NCBI GenBank assembly: GCA_021292105.1
Contig: CM037860.1
Location: 16,882,698 to 16,946,697, forward strand
DNA length: 64,000 nt
Direction of reading: 5' to 3'
Source: Anadara kagoshimensis
Taxonomy: Eukaryota; Mollusca; Bivalvia; Arcoida; Arcidae
Part shown: piece by piece, positions 27,724 to 40,800 of the stretch
Position numbering within the stretch: position 1 is the first letter of the stretch
How the letters are laid out: each line of letters starts with the position of its first letter
Translations under genes and position numbers: made by a program
Notes under the pieces: generated by a model
The model's database searches: none
Seen by the model: the letters and a program-made list of their open reading frames with translations, nothing else
What the model was told of the DNA's origin: nothing

Positions 27724-30700
27724 TTTTAAATTTTATTTTGAAAAGTAACTTTATAAGTGAATGGTTAGTTACTTTAGTTAAAATGTTTGAAATAAATACG
27801 GATTTTTTCTAAAAAGTAATGAATCGTTTACCATTTCATATGCCATTTTTTATGAAATCATAAAATACAGATATATTTTATAAATAAATAAAAAAATATG
27901 ACAACCCAAAAAAACCGGATAAAATTATTGGAATCATACAGATATTTAATGTTAAAGTTTATTTTATTTTTTTATTCACATTCTAAATACTTTTACAATA
28001 TTCTCTAACATTCATACATTTCATTTATCAGTTTATATGTTTGATATTATCTTGTATATCAGTGTATATTGAATAAGTTTGATGAAGTTTGTGTAATTGA
28101 TTAAAACGATACTTGTAAATTCTTAATGTTATCGATGGATGCTGACCATAAAGGGGTTCATTTGTCGTTTGTCGGTACGTGTCATGTATTGAGTCATCCG
28201 GTAATGTTGACAGGTGTGCGGAGGTATGTGGATTACGGATACTAATTAACAGATTAAGACTTCAACACCATAATCTTGGTAATACATTAAGGGATAAACA
28301 ATTCATCAATGAGAAACTTTTTAATAAACAGCAATGTAACATGTAGATATGAGGAGCATCATTATTTGTTGGAGCAAATATTGGTTAAGGGAAAGAATAA
28401 AATGTAATTGTAATCGCCATAAGTACATCATAATTTTAGGTTCGTTTAATTAATTAAAATTAGTTTAATGTAATTCTGTCAAAGGCAATTATATACATGT
28501 ATACAGAATATATCGATTCAATTTTCTCCCACATCGGCGTAAACTTTATAAGTTTTAATACTATTTCAAGAAAAGAACAACTGATAAAGTTCTTCCACAA
28601 ACTTGTATGTATTAACAGATTAAAGATTGTTTTTCTAGCTATAGACTGCCTATTATTAGTACCATATCTTTGTCCTTATAGCAAACATAACCATTTTATT
28701 TTATTTTTAAAGTTTAAAATGCTAAACAAAATATATTAATTATACTTCTCTAATTTGGTTTATTCATTTTTATCATCTTTTAATTTTACCTGGTTTTTTT
28801 AATTCTTGATAGTTTTAATTTCTAAAATATTAAATAATACACATATTTGACTTAAAGAAAATATAAATTTATTAGTAAGAAAAAGTTTTGTCACATAAAA
28901 TACATATTTATTCATGAATGAATGTAAATATATCCCATTTACGACAATGTTTAAACATTTAAAAGCGTTACCAGCCTTAGACCTTTATTACGACTGCCCC
29001 CTCGATTGCAAATCACGTTCAATCGCGTCCAATCTCGTAAGGTCACGGACCTTGCGCATGCGTAATAAACAATGTTAAACTCCTCTATTAATAAGGACTA
29101 TTCTGGCAATGAGCGTTTTACTGCTCTAGTATTGACAGCTCAGAAAATTTCCAAGTCCTGAGTGAGGTTCGAACCCATAATCCTTGATTTCGAAAGTCAC
29201 TGACAGTGCCACTCGGTCATTTCCGACTTATAAATACTTGAAGTATTCTCGGAGACTGACTGAGGTCGCCAAAGAATTGAACTAGTGGTTCCAACCTATT
29301 AATTAGTGGAACTACAGTGAGAATGCGATCATCCGGTCAAGAATCAAGAAGCTTTATTTTTTATTTGACTAAACAAAAATCGCCACTCCGCCAACGCACT
29401 ATTTCCGATGTTTCAATGGACTGGATTCTTTGAAGTAACTTATATTTCGAGTTCATCTGTAATAAAAGATAAATTAATTTAAAATAATTATAATAAATGT
29501 TATTTATTCAATTAGCCAACAAATTAAGATGAGAGAGAGAGAGAGAGAGAGAACAACCAGAAGCGTGCCATGTAGTTATACTTTAATTATGTTGTTTAAT
29601 ACTTAAAAACTTAAAAATGTTTCAACCCCCTAGCCCAGTCATAAGCATTTTATTTCAATCAGGACAATGTGCAACAAGAGTTTATTAATGTGCCATGACT
29701 ACCATGACATTTTCTGCTTAAGTCTGTCTCTAACCTAACCCAACTCTATTGTAAATATTTTAGTGCATTTCAACTAACCTACCGTAGATCTGGTGACACA
29801 AGATTTGTCCCCACATTAGTGGTGGTGGTGCCACCATTCTTGTTATGCAGCTAATAAAAGTCCCCAAATCAACAACTGGACCATCTCTCTTCCCCCCTTT
29901 CTCTCTATCTGGTGGCCTTGATGGTTCAGTTGTATAGAGCATCCATGTCGACAGCGGGAGGACATGGGTTCAAACCCGTTGGATGTTTCCGCTTCATTCC
30001 CTGGCATTCGCGTTTAGGAGATCAGAGTATCAACTGGTTCACACAGTTTCAGTATAATGAGACTGGTGGAGTGGTATGCTTGTTTGCAATGTACTGACTG
30101 TAGCCTAGCACCTCAAAGTCGCATATCTCATTTATAAACAAAGCTGTTCTAGACTAATCTTTAGAGATTAATTAAACTTTTCTCAGAAGGCCGCAGTGGC
30201 CAAATCCAGGGTCTTTCACCGCTGTGGAGTTCGAGTCCCGCTCAGACCACATGTAGGAAAGTGAATTTTCCTTGCCGTTGGCCTTTACTGATTCAACTGG
30301 TATCAATATAATTGACTGGGGGAGTGGTACGCTTGTCTGCGGCATACTGACTCTGTGAGCTAGCACGTTAAAGTCGCCCTGAGTGGGCGCTAGTACAAGG
30401 CAGACCATACAACACACTCGCACTTCACATGCATACACAAAATTGTTCATAGATTAATCCATAGAGATTAATAAAATATTTCTCGTCGCGAATAGCTGAA
30501 AAATTGCTAATGCGACGTTAAGCAACATTTAACCAACCATCATACTTGTGACTGGAAATTCCGCGTTTTTACCATGTTGGGTTTCCTTTCTTACCCTAGG
30601 GTTGAGACAGGCTACACGCTACGCCTGAATTTAAACAGCTGTTTTGTGACTTGGAAGCTTTAAATGGATTTTAAAGGAATAAGGTGTGAGAATAAGAATT

Positions 30701-33700
30701 AATCGCTACTGATCATATGATATAGGGAAATCTCAATCCAAGGGCATGTATTTGGTCCAAGACCAGTAGCGATAGATTTATTAGTCCTGTCGTTAGCTTA
30801 GCATAAACTTTGCTAGTGTCATGAGCTACATTTGAATTTTCATAAAATAATACATTTAAAAAAAGCGCATGAAATTGTCATGTGCGACTTTAGAATGTAT
30901 TATTTCATAAAAATTCAAAAGTAGCAAATGACCCTAGCATAACGTGGCGTTAAACTCTTAAACTCTTTCTCTCTCTCTCTGCATTTTCTTGGCAGCATCT
31001 CGATGAAATTTGTTCATTGCAGTATAACATAAAACTAACAATGGAAATTTTAGTATAATATAATTTTTTCAGAAAAATTTAAGTTGAGTTGATCTTTATT
31101 TATTTATTTATTTCCATAAGAAAATGTTTTCACAAATTGCAAACATTCATATGTGAATTGATATTATAAAAAAATAATGTTTTCTCTCCAATGTTCTTTC
31201 ACGTCCGAAAACATCATATTCAGAAAAGTATCGATATTTGGAAAATCGACACTACGCCGGCATGTTTTTAAACACACCGTCATATTTTGTAGTCCCACAA
31301 TCATTCTTGACTTGGGATTAAACTTGATCCACATTGTAAAATCTAAATAATAATAATAATAAAAGTATATTGTCCGTAATATGGAATATAAGGTTACCTC
31401 TGGGTCACTGCAATGATTTCCCCAAAAAGTAGCCCATGTATCTGGTTTTGGAAATCCCTAAATGTTTCTATGAATAACATAGCAACAAAGAAGCTATGTA
31501 GGTCAAGTATAGTCTGCATTTCCGACTTGGATTATTTAAAAGACCTGATCAGTGTTAAATTTATGATTTATAATGGTTATTGGACATTATTTATTATCAA
31601 TAACGTCTCGATATGGACAAATAATCTATTTTAGGATGTCCGACTCCATAATCAATCACTGATTTTCATCAGGACACACCGTCAAAAACAACGTAGATCT
31701 CGACATACATGTATATATTTGTACCCGTTATGTAACAAAGTACACTTACCGTCTAGATATCTACCAAAAATTATTAAACATGAGTAGCAGTGTTCTTATT
31801 TTTATACACAAACGCGATTTGTCTTTAAATTACGTTTGCAGACGGAGAGTGCAGGTGTTTTTCAGAGCACCAAAATTACGACGTCATTGTTTTTGATAAT
31901 TACGTCATTTTATTGTTTTGGCTCTAAGGACCCTTTTCTCATGGAACGGCTCATATCATGTTTACAGGGATTCAAAATTCTTTGAGTCAGAGGTCTCGGA
32001 ACTTTTGATTTCATGTTGGGACTGAAAAAAGCCTGATGGACCTGTCATTTTTAATTATGAGGACCCTATTTTCAGATTATTCTCTGATAACTTTGCTTAT
32101 GGATATTGGAATTTCAAAGCTAAATGTGGGACCTGCGAAAAACAAAGGGAAAAACAGGCCAGACCTTCCATTACAAAGCATAATTTTGAACCCCTGGTTT
32201 GAGATAGTGCATGATAGACTAATTACAAATCATATAATAAAAAGAGGAAAAATAGATTAAAAAGAAAGAAAGGTGACTAGTAATTTTTGTTGTTGTATAA
32301 TATACTCATATTTTATTTATGTTTGAAGGTTTAAGTAATGGAAAATGGAGACAAGTTGTTATAGACAGCAGTTTGGAACACAGTGTTAGAGTAATGGTTG
32401 ATTCTGAAGATCATGTCAAATTTATATCACCAAACAGGCTGGATCTCAACACATATTCAATGTATCCCTTTAGTTCTGATGGTAAATATTTTATGGCCCT
32501 TTAGTTATTTCCCTTTGTTCATGCACTTTATCACCTTAATATTTCATCTACCAATTTACTCATTTACATTTAATAGTAAATATTTTATGACTGTATTTAT
32601 CCCCTTTGTTCATATTGCCTTAAAAGATTTTAGCTCAACAGATATTCAATGTATCTGTTTACTTTTGATTTAGAATATAATGTTCTGCTTTTTCATAATT
32701 TGCAACAACAAAGGATTTAGAATGATGATCACTCATTGATTCCATATGATGTCCTGTGACATTTGTATAACACTTATGTGTATTCTACAATTTTTTTTAA
32801 AAAAACTCCCAAAATATCAAACAGAAAATTTGGAATAACAATATTTGTTTTATACAATGACATTTATGATGGTTCATTCACGTTAAAATCACTATTCACA
32901 CTTATCCAACATTGGGTTTACGCACCATTGATTTAAGATATTATTTACCTGTAGTGTGATCAGTTAGTTTCCCCTAACAGAATAAAAGTTCATTTAATTA
33001 AAAAGTATGTAATAACATGTCATATTTTTATTGAAAGTTTAAAATAGCCAAAATTTTAACTAATATTGAATAAATATGTTAAATTTTAGAAATTCAAGTT
33101 TTATTTCCTACCTTAATAAATTTCAATAAAGTTATATTTAAAGAATAATAATATTTATTCTTAATTGAGAATTAAAAATAACTATAAATAAGAAATAAAT
33201 ATGTCACTTTTTAGGTAATTAAATTTTTTCCCTGCCTAACTAAATTTTGATAACGTAATATTTTGAAAAATAAATATGAATTTCTCTCAAATGTATTCAT
33301 TAATTTATTCTTTCATATAGTTTCCATCATGGAGTGATTAGAGGTTGGATTGATTGAGAAATTGATTATATTGCTTAATCGTTTGAATTTCATGCATATA
33401 TTAATACAATATTACAAAGTAATAGTGCTTTTAAAAATGATGTTACTGTTAAAAATGTGACAGCTGTTTAATGCTTTAACCGAATGGAAAAATAAAATAT
33501 ACTTAATAAAGGTTATGTTCTTGGAATATCTTTTTTTCCAAAATGGAGCTATATTTGGGATTTTTCCAATAAGGTTCCATTCTTGCAATGTTTTTTTTAA
33601 TCAAAAATGGAGAATATTTTATATATTTTCTAATTGGATTGTTTTTTTTGTTCTGAAATGGAGCATAATTTGGATATTATTTTCAAATAAAAGTTATTTT

Positions 33701-34848
33701 GATCTTTTTCCTTTTATATTTTTATATGTTTTCCAAAATAAGTAAGTTGGATTTTTTTAATTCTTAAAAACAATAAAAAATAAATCAATAAATAAATTAA
33801 AAATTCAAAATGAAACTTCAATTTTTAATTTTACCAGGGACCCGGTTTCACAATCATTCCATTACTAAGATTTTTCTAAACTTATATTTAGCGAATTTTG
33901 GCAATCGTTGGAACTTAAAATAAACATTTTTGACAAAGCTTTATGTGATCTTCAAAATTTACAAATTAAACTCCAGGGTATTTTAAAATTTACCAAAATC
34001 ATAAATGTATCAATTTTGCCAGATTTAAATTTAGGAAAATCTTAATAAAAGAATTATTGTGAAACTAGAGCCAGGTATATTTAACCTTCAAAAAGGTAAA
34101 GGTATGAATTTCCATGTTCACAATAACCAAGTCAACCTATTGTTTCCATTTTCCTTTGATGTCATTTATCCAACATAAAATTTACCTTTTTCCATATCAA
34201 AATATCAAATGTTGGATAAATGTGAAGACACCTTTATGATTTGCTTAAGAATAAGTCTATATTTATCAATTATAGAGACTGTTATACCACCAAGAAAAGC
34301 AACCCCGTCACCAACTGAGTTTCTGAAGTTATACATTGGAGGTATAAATACTAATTTTACAACCATTCCAAACTTTGATGGCTGTATGCGAGGATTGAAG
34401 ATTGGTACCAGGGTGTTTGAATTACGTAAAACAGCAAGGAGAACTAATTGTAAGACTATAGATTACATTGTACCGGTATATAACTACATTGTATGCGTTT
34501 TCTGTAGCAAGCGATAGAAATAAGATCTTGTCTATACATGTACATGTATATCTTTTATAAATTTAGTTACACTCACAAAATATGCAAAATTACTGTTGAT
34601 GTGGTTTTATTCCCCAGGGTGAATATTTTCGCTATTTTCGGAAATTGCAAAGTAAATAAAGACCTTGTTATCTACAAAAGAAGGGGTGAAATAACGAAAA
34701 CAACCCCCTTGCAAAATACCAACAATATGATTTTGCAATACGTTTTCACTCACAAAAAAAGTACAGTTAGTATTTAGTATTTTTTTCATGTGTGGGTGTG
34801 GTTTATTTCTTTTTATTTTAATTTTTTGTTTTTAGCTCACCTGAGCCA

Positions 34849-34880
<32 letters not shown>

Positions 34881-37856
34881 GTCCGTTGTCTGTCGTCGTC
34901 GTCGTTGTCGTCGTAAACTTTTCACATTTTCGACTTCTCCTCTGAAAGTACTTGGCAAATTTCAATGAGACTTGGTCAGAAGCATGTCTGGGTTGGTGCA
35001 ATTCAGATTTGTTCGTGGCGTTGCCATGGCTACCATAACTAGGTCAAGGTGACCTAGGGGTGCAAAAATCTTAAAAAATCTTCTTCTCTGAAAGTATTGT
35101 TTGGAGAAAAAATCTGATGAGATATTTGGCTTCTCTAGGGTCTTAAGCCTATAGTTTGTTCATTTTGTGAAATTCGCGTCGAAAAATGGGTTACGCGTTT
35201 TTGCGTTTAATTTTGAAAAAATCGTAAAATAGCTTCAAATTGTTATAACTTGACTACTTGACCAGATAATGACATGGGGTTTTCAGTTTTGACATTCTTG
35301 TTAGTATCTTCAAAATGAGGTCAAGGTCAATTGTGAAGGTCGTGACCTAATTTTTTTTACCTCTGATTATAATTATTATCTCGAAAACTATAAACTTTTT
35401 GTATAGTCATGTATATTAGAATGTTGTAGGTATTGATACAACGATCATTTTGATGTATAGAAAAAGGTCATGGGTTCAAAGGTCAAGGTCACAGATGCGA
35501 AACAATACCAAAATGGTTATTATCTCGAAAACTATAAACTTTTTGTATAGGCATGTATATTAGAATGTTGTAGGTATTGATACAACGATCATTTTGATGT
35601 ATAGAAAAAGGTCATGGGTTCAAAGGTCAAGGTCACAGATGCGAAACAACACCGAAATGGTTAATTATCTCGAAAACTATAAACTTTTGTATAGGCATGT
35701 ATGTTAGAATGTTGTAGGTATTGATACGACGATCATTTTGATGTATAGAAAAAGGTCATGGGTTCAAAGGTCAAGGTCACAGATGCGAATCAATACTGAA
35801 ATGGTTAATTATCTCGAAAACTATAAACTTTTTGTATAGGCATTTATATTGGAATGTTGTAGATATTGATACAACGATTATTTTGATGTATAGAAAAAGG
35901 TCATGGGTTCAAAGGTCAAGGTCACAGATGCGAAACAAATACCGAAATGGTTAATTATCTCGAAAACTATAAACTTTTTGTATAGGCATTTATATTAGAA
36001 TGTTGTAGGTATTGATACAACAATCGTTTTGATGTATATAAACGGTCATGGGTTCAAAGGTCAAGGTCACAGATGCAAATCAATACTGAAATGGTTAATT
36101 ATCTCGAAAACTATAAACTTTTTGTATAGGCATGTATATTATAATGTTGTAGGTATTGATACAACGATCATTTTGATGTATAGAAAAAGGTCATAGGTTC
36201 AAAGTCAAGGTCACAGATGTGAAACAACACCGAATGGTTAATATCTCGAAAACTATAAACTTTTTGTATAGGCATGTTTATTAGAATGTTGTAGGTATGA
36301 TGCAACGATCATTTTGATGTATAGAAAAAGGTCATGGTTCAAAGGTCAAGGTCACAGATGCAAAACAATATTGAAATGGTTAATTATCTCGAAAACTATA
36401 AACTTTTTGTATAGACATGTATATTAGAATGTTGTAGGTATGATACAACGATCATTTTGATGTATAGAAAAAGGTCATGGGTTCAAAGGTCAAGGTCACA
36501 GATGTGAAAACAATACCGAAATGGGTTAATTATCTCGAAAACTATAAACTTTTTGTATAGGCATGTATATTAGAATGTTGTAGGTATTGATACAATGATC
36601 ATTTTGATGTAAAGAAAAAAGTTATTGGGGTTTAGTATTTACGTTTACTTTAAATCTATCAGCTAGCCATTAGTTATCAGGTGAGCGTATAAGGCCCATG
36701 GGCCTCTTGTTTATGATTATGGAATGAAATATTTAAAGACAAATAATATATGATGTAAGTTATTTATATTGGATGTATTTAGCAATTTTCTGTTATTTCT
36801 AATGTACAGCTGTTGAAGTTCAATGTAACAGTGGTTGTGAAAGTAAGCCATGCCTAAACCAGGGATATTGTATAGAGAGATGGGGTCATAGTCAGTTTGA
36901 GTGTGACTGTTCCGAGAGTGATCACGCTGGTAAAAGATGCGAGCTTGGTAAGTTGATCAACTTTGTAGATTTCATTGAGGAATTAATGTATAATATAGGG
37001 TTATTGAACTGATATTGTGCAGAGTTGACTTGACATTTGCACGAGCTTGCGAATGCAAATTTTAGTTAACGAGGGAAAATTATTCACTATATCAGTTCAA
37101 TAACCCTTTCATTATATAGCAAAATAAATTATGTTTACTTTCGTCAAGTATTTCATCGAAAATACCATTTTGTTGTACAATAAATAAATATTACACTAAT
37201 TCTTGTAAATGGATATAAGAACTAGAGCAATATGACAACAACACAGCGATGATGTCGACAACAATTGTATGACGGCATAAACGACAGCGTCATGTGACAA
37301 AGCGTGCAGTATGAAAAAATTGGTTCAGGAAACCTTGAACTGGAACAAAGTTAGCGTGAAAATATCGGTATTTATTGCATGCTAACACCTCTGGATTTAT
37401 TGTTTAATTTCTATGGGAAGCATATATTGCTATATAATAACAAGAAATATTTGCTACATATTGATATTTGCAATTTTCACTGTCAAGTCTCAACCACAAA
37501 ATTATGTACACCAGTAAGTTTTCTACAAATGAGCTTATCTAACTGCTTATCAATCACTAATGTAAGTACATGTGAACACATTTTTGAATGTTAAACTGCA
37601 AAAGTTTTTTTCTCCCAAATATTTTTTGTTGTATAGTATTATGTGGTAAATTTTGAGGATCGCTTTCTTTAACTACCCAGCTTGTGTAATGGAGACAGAA
37701 ACTAGAAAAATTTGATTCTATTCAACTGTTTTGATGATAAACTTTCAGAAATTTGCACCTTTGTCTTTTTAAATGCATTTATTTGAATGAAAAATTAAAA
37801 AAGCAGGTAAGAAGTACTACATGCCATAATCTTTCACAAGAAATTATTTATTTTAT

Positions 37857-37888
<32 letters not shown>

Positions 37889-40800
37889 TTTGTTACAGAT
37901 TTTTTAACAAATCTAAATTTTTACTGTATTTGTTAGTACAATGTATTTGTGAAGAGTTGAATTTTAAAACTTTTAAAATTTGAAAATTCTGTTTCATGTA
38001 ATATTTTCATTTGTTTATCTTACAGAGGCATCTGGAGTATTTACTGGGCGTTCTGTAGTTGAACATAAATTTTCACCGCCAGATTTCTACAAACAAACCA
38101 GAAGAGAAAGGATAGAATTTGTGTTTAAAACTAATGCCACTGGTGATGATTCTATGGTTTTGTTTCTTGTACAGAGTAGTGGGTAATTAAACTTTTATTC
38201 TCCTGAATCCAACTTATAGGGGAATTTTGTTTTTGTTCACTCTCTATCAATGCCACTGGTGATGATTCTTCGGTTTTGATTTTTGTCTTTTATTCTTTTG
38301 TATCAAACTTTCCAACTACATGCATAGGGAAATATTGTTTGTACTCATTCTCTTTCTCTCTCTCTCTCTCCTACTTGAATTTTTTTATCAGATGAACAGA
38401 TAATATTTATATAGAGGTGGTCACTATAGAAAGTTTAATATAGTTTACTTTTACTAAAAAAAGAAATTCTCATTATTATTACTTATTGGTATATTAAGAT
38501 TAAAGTTTACAATATAGTTTAACATTCGGAAATGTTTCTGATAAGAACATCTAAAATAAATTTCTTCACTAATCTGTTTTACTGTAAGTAAATTTTGTAT
38601 AATCAATATTCTATCTGTATATATACTTTGTCTTCTAGGAACAGTCATGATAATGTTATAATCCACATCAAACCAAACCAAGGGCTCTTTGTAAATTCAG
38701 TGGAAGGAATTGCCAGATTTGGACGTAAGTTATTATGAGTACATTATTTTTGATACCGTGTGTTTCATAATGATTAAGGGGTTTATTACTTATTTTATGC
38801 TTATCTTTAACATTTGTGTTTAGTTTTCAAAATTTCATAATGCCTTGCTATTAAAATTGGAACGATGGCACATAATCTTATGATTTCAAAATTAAATACC
38901 ACAGTAACAAGTCAAGTTTTGAAGTAAAGGCAGTTGCAATATGCATTATAAATATTTCTTAGAAAAGTGTTTTATAACAAGAACAGTAGAACCTCATTAT
39001 AATGCCCCTTGATAGCTTTTACACTCTGGTTATCACATTATTTTGAAGTCACAAGATTTATTTCATATATACCACTATGGTAGTTCATTTGGTAGAGTGC
39101 TTGCTTTGTATATGGGAGGTTGTGGGTTAAAATCCTGGCCTGATTGGACCAAGACTTGAAATTGGTAGAGACTGTTTTTTCACAAGGCACTTTGCATTTA
39201 GAAATGAAAGTCACAGGGTCCTTCTGAAGAGACCTTAAAAACTGATTCCCAGTGTCACAGCAGACATGGCACATTAAAGAACCCTTTCTGCACATTGCCC
39301 TTAGCACACTGCAAGGTAAAAAATTCTGCCACTTCATCTATAGCTGATGACATCTTAATATGAGTGAAAAATTCTTGACTGGGACATCAAACCCCATTCA
39401 ATCAATTAATCTATATTCTATACATCTTTCTTTACAAGTCTTCCTCGATTTATCTCCAAACCTTGTTGTACTGTCAAAATTTGATTGAACAAATCATGGC
39501 AATGAATAAAGGTTTTACCTTAGTTTAATCTACTGGGTATAAAACATTATATTTCTTATCTATTACAGATGGACTTGGATTTAATGGGAAGTTTGCTGAT
39601 GGTAAACCCCACCGTTTGGTATATGAGAGATCTGACGAAGAAATGATTCTCAGGGTGAGTGTCTTGGTCCATATATATGTTTTAGTATCGTAATCAATTT
39701 CAGCCTTAACTTCACTATGATACAGATTGTTTTTCTGATTTTAAACCATACTAAGGTCCTCAGGAATGAAATCATTTGAAGGAGAAACACATCTTTTGTA
39801 TTCCCTTAACAAATGACATTTGGAATTATCTCCCTTGTCAAACAGAGGCGTAAAAATTCATTGGATAGTATTCAAATAACTTTTTCTGACATGGGGCACA
39901 AAAAATTACCATTTTTAAGACTTATGGCAGACATAATTTACAAAATCTGAAGTATTTGAAATGTTTTTAAATATAATTATCTCCTTATCATCTAGTGCGC
40001 CATTTTGTAAAATAAAATCATCAAACCTTCATGTACATATCCAGTATTTCAAAATTGATTTTGTATTTAATCAGTAGCATCCATTGCACTGTTTTGGAAA
40101 TTTGTTTAAGTTTGTACAAGGTCTTAATTATAATTTATAGTGGTCCAGACTTGATGTTATTTATGTGTGTTTATGTGTTGACCATAGTGGACATGCTGTT
40201 ATGTGCACTTTTGAGTGGATGTGGATGTTACATGTGTATTTTTTATGTTACTTGTTTGTGTTTTGTTGTGTCCATGACTTTTACATATTTACACATATAC
40301 AATGGTCAATATTGTACCCCCATCCCCAATCTAAAGTTTGATACAGAAGCAAAGGATGACTTTTTAAAATCATCCATTTAACATTTTTAATTTAAGAAAT
40401 TTTATATTTCTTTTTCAAGAGTTGTGCCCATTGAAATTTCAATCATGCTTTTCATTACTACTGAACAAAACAGAACATATTATGGACTAGAGCCCATAGT
40501 TTTTGTTTACTTTTACAGGATACTGCTAAAATATTTCATGCCCCTTTGTACTTTGCCATCATTGCTATCTTTTATAAAAAAAAAAAAAGTAAATGGTCAT
40601 ATCTTGCTCTGCCTAGTAGCATTCTTGTTGTGAAATGTGCTAGAATGTCAGGGTAAAATTGAAATCTGTCATAGAATTTAGAATAAAATAAAGTATGGGG
40701 ATCATATGGATGCCTTAAAAAGGACCATTGTAATATAAATGTGTACCAGTAGTTAATTTACATAGGGGACTGTCTTTAAGATAACTAAAGCTTTAGACAG

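Larger units (their letters stand above)
25934..31953. mobile_element. 6-kb element bounded by 30-bp perfect terminal inverted repeats
   Basis: Left terminus 25934-25963 (TGAGCCGTTCCATGAGAAAA...) is the exact reverse complement of the right terminus 31924-31953. It is flanked by TA on both sides (possibly ATAT, depending on the cut). Inside are AT-rich filler, AAAT/TTTA arrays, a broken reverse-transcriptase-like fossil (about 26800-27036), tRNA-derived SINEs (29075-29228, 29905-30545) and, on the minus strand near the right end, a TATAAAAATAAG box followed by an AGACG/GTAAGT donor. No intact transposase seen; superfamily unknown. Confidence 0.75.
25878..32328 (+). other. Intron 19
   Basis: All but about 430 bp is the large inverted-repeat element at 25934-31953. 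Confidence 0.75.
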
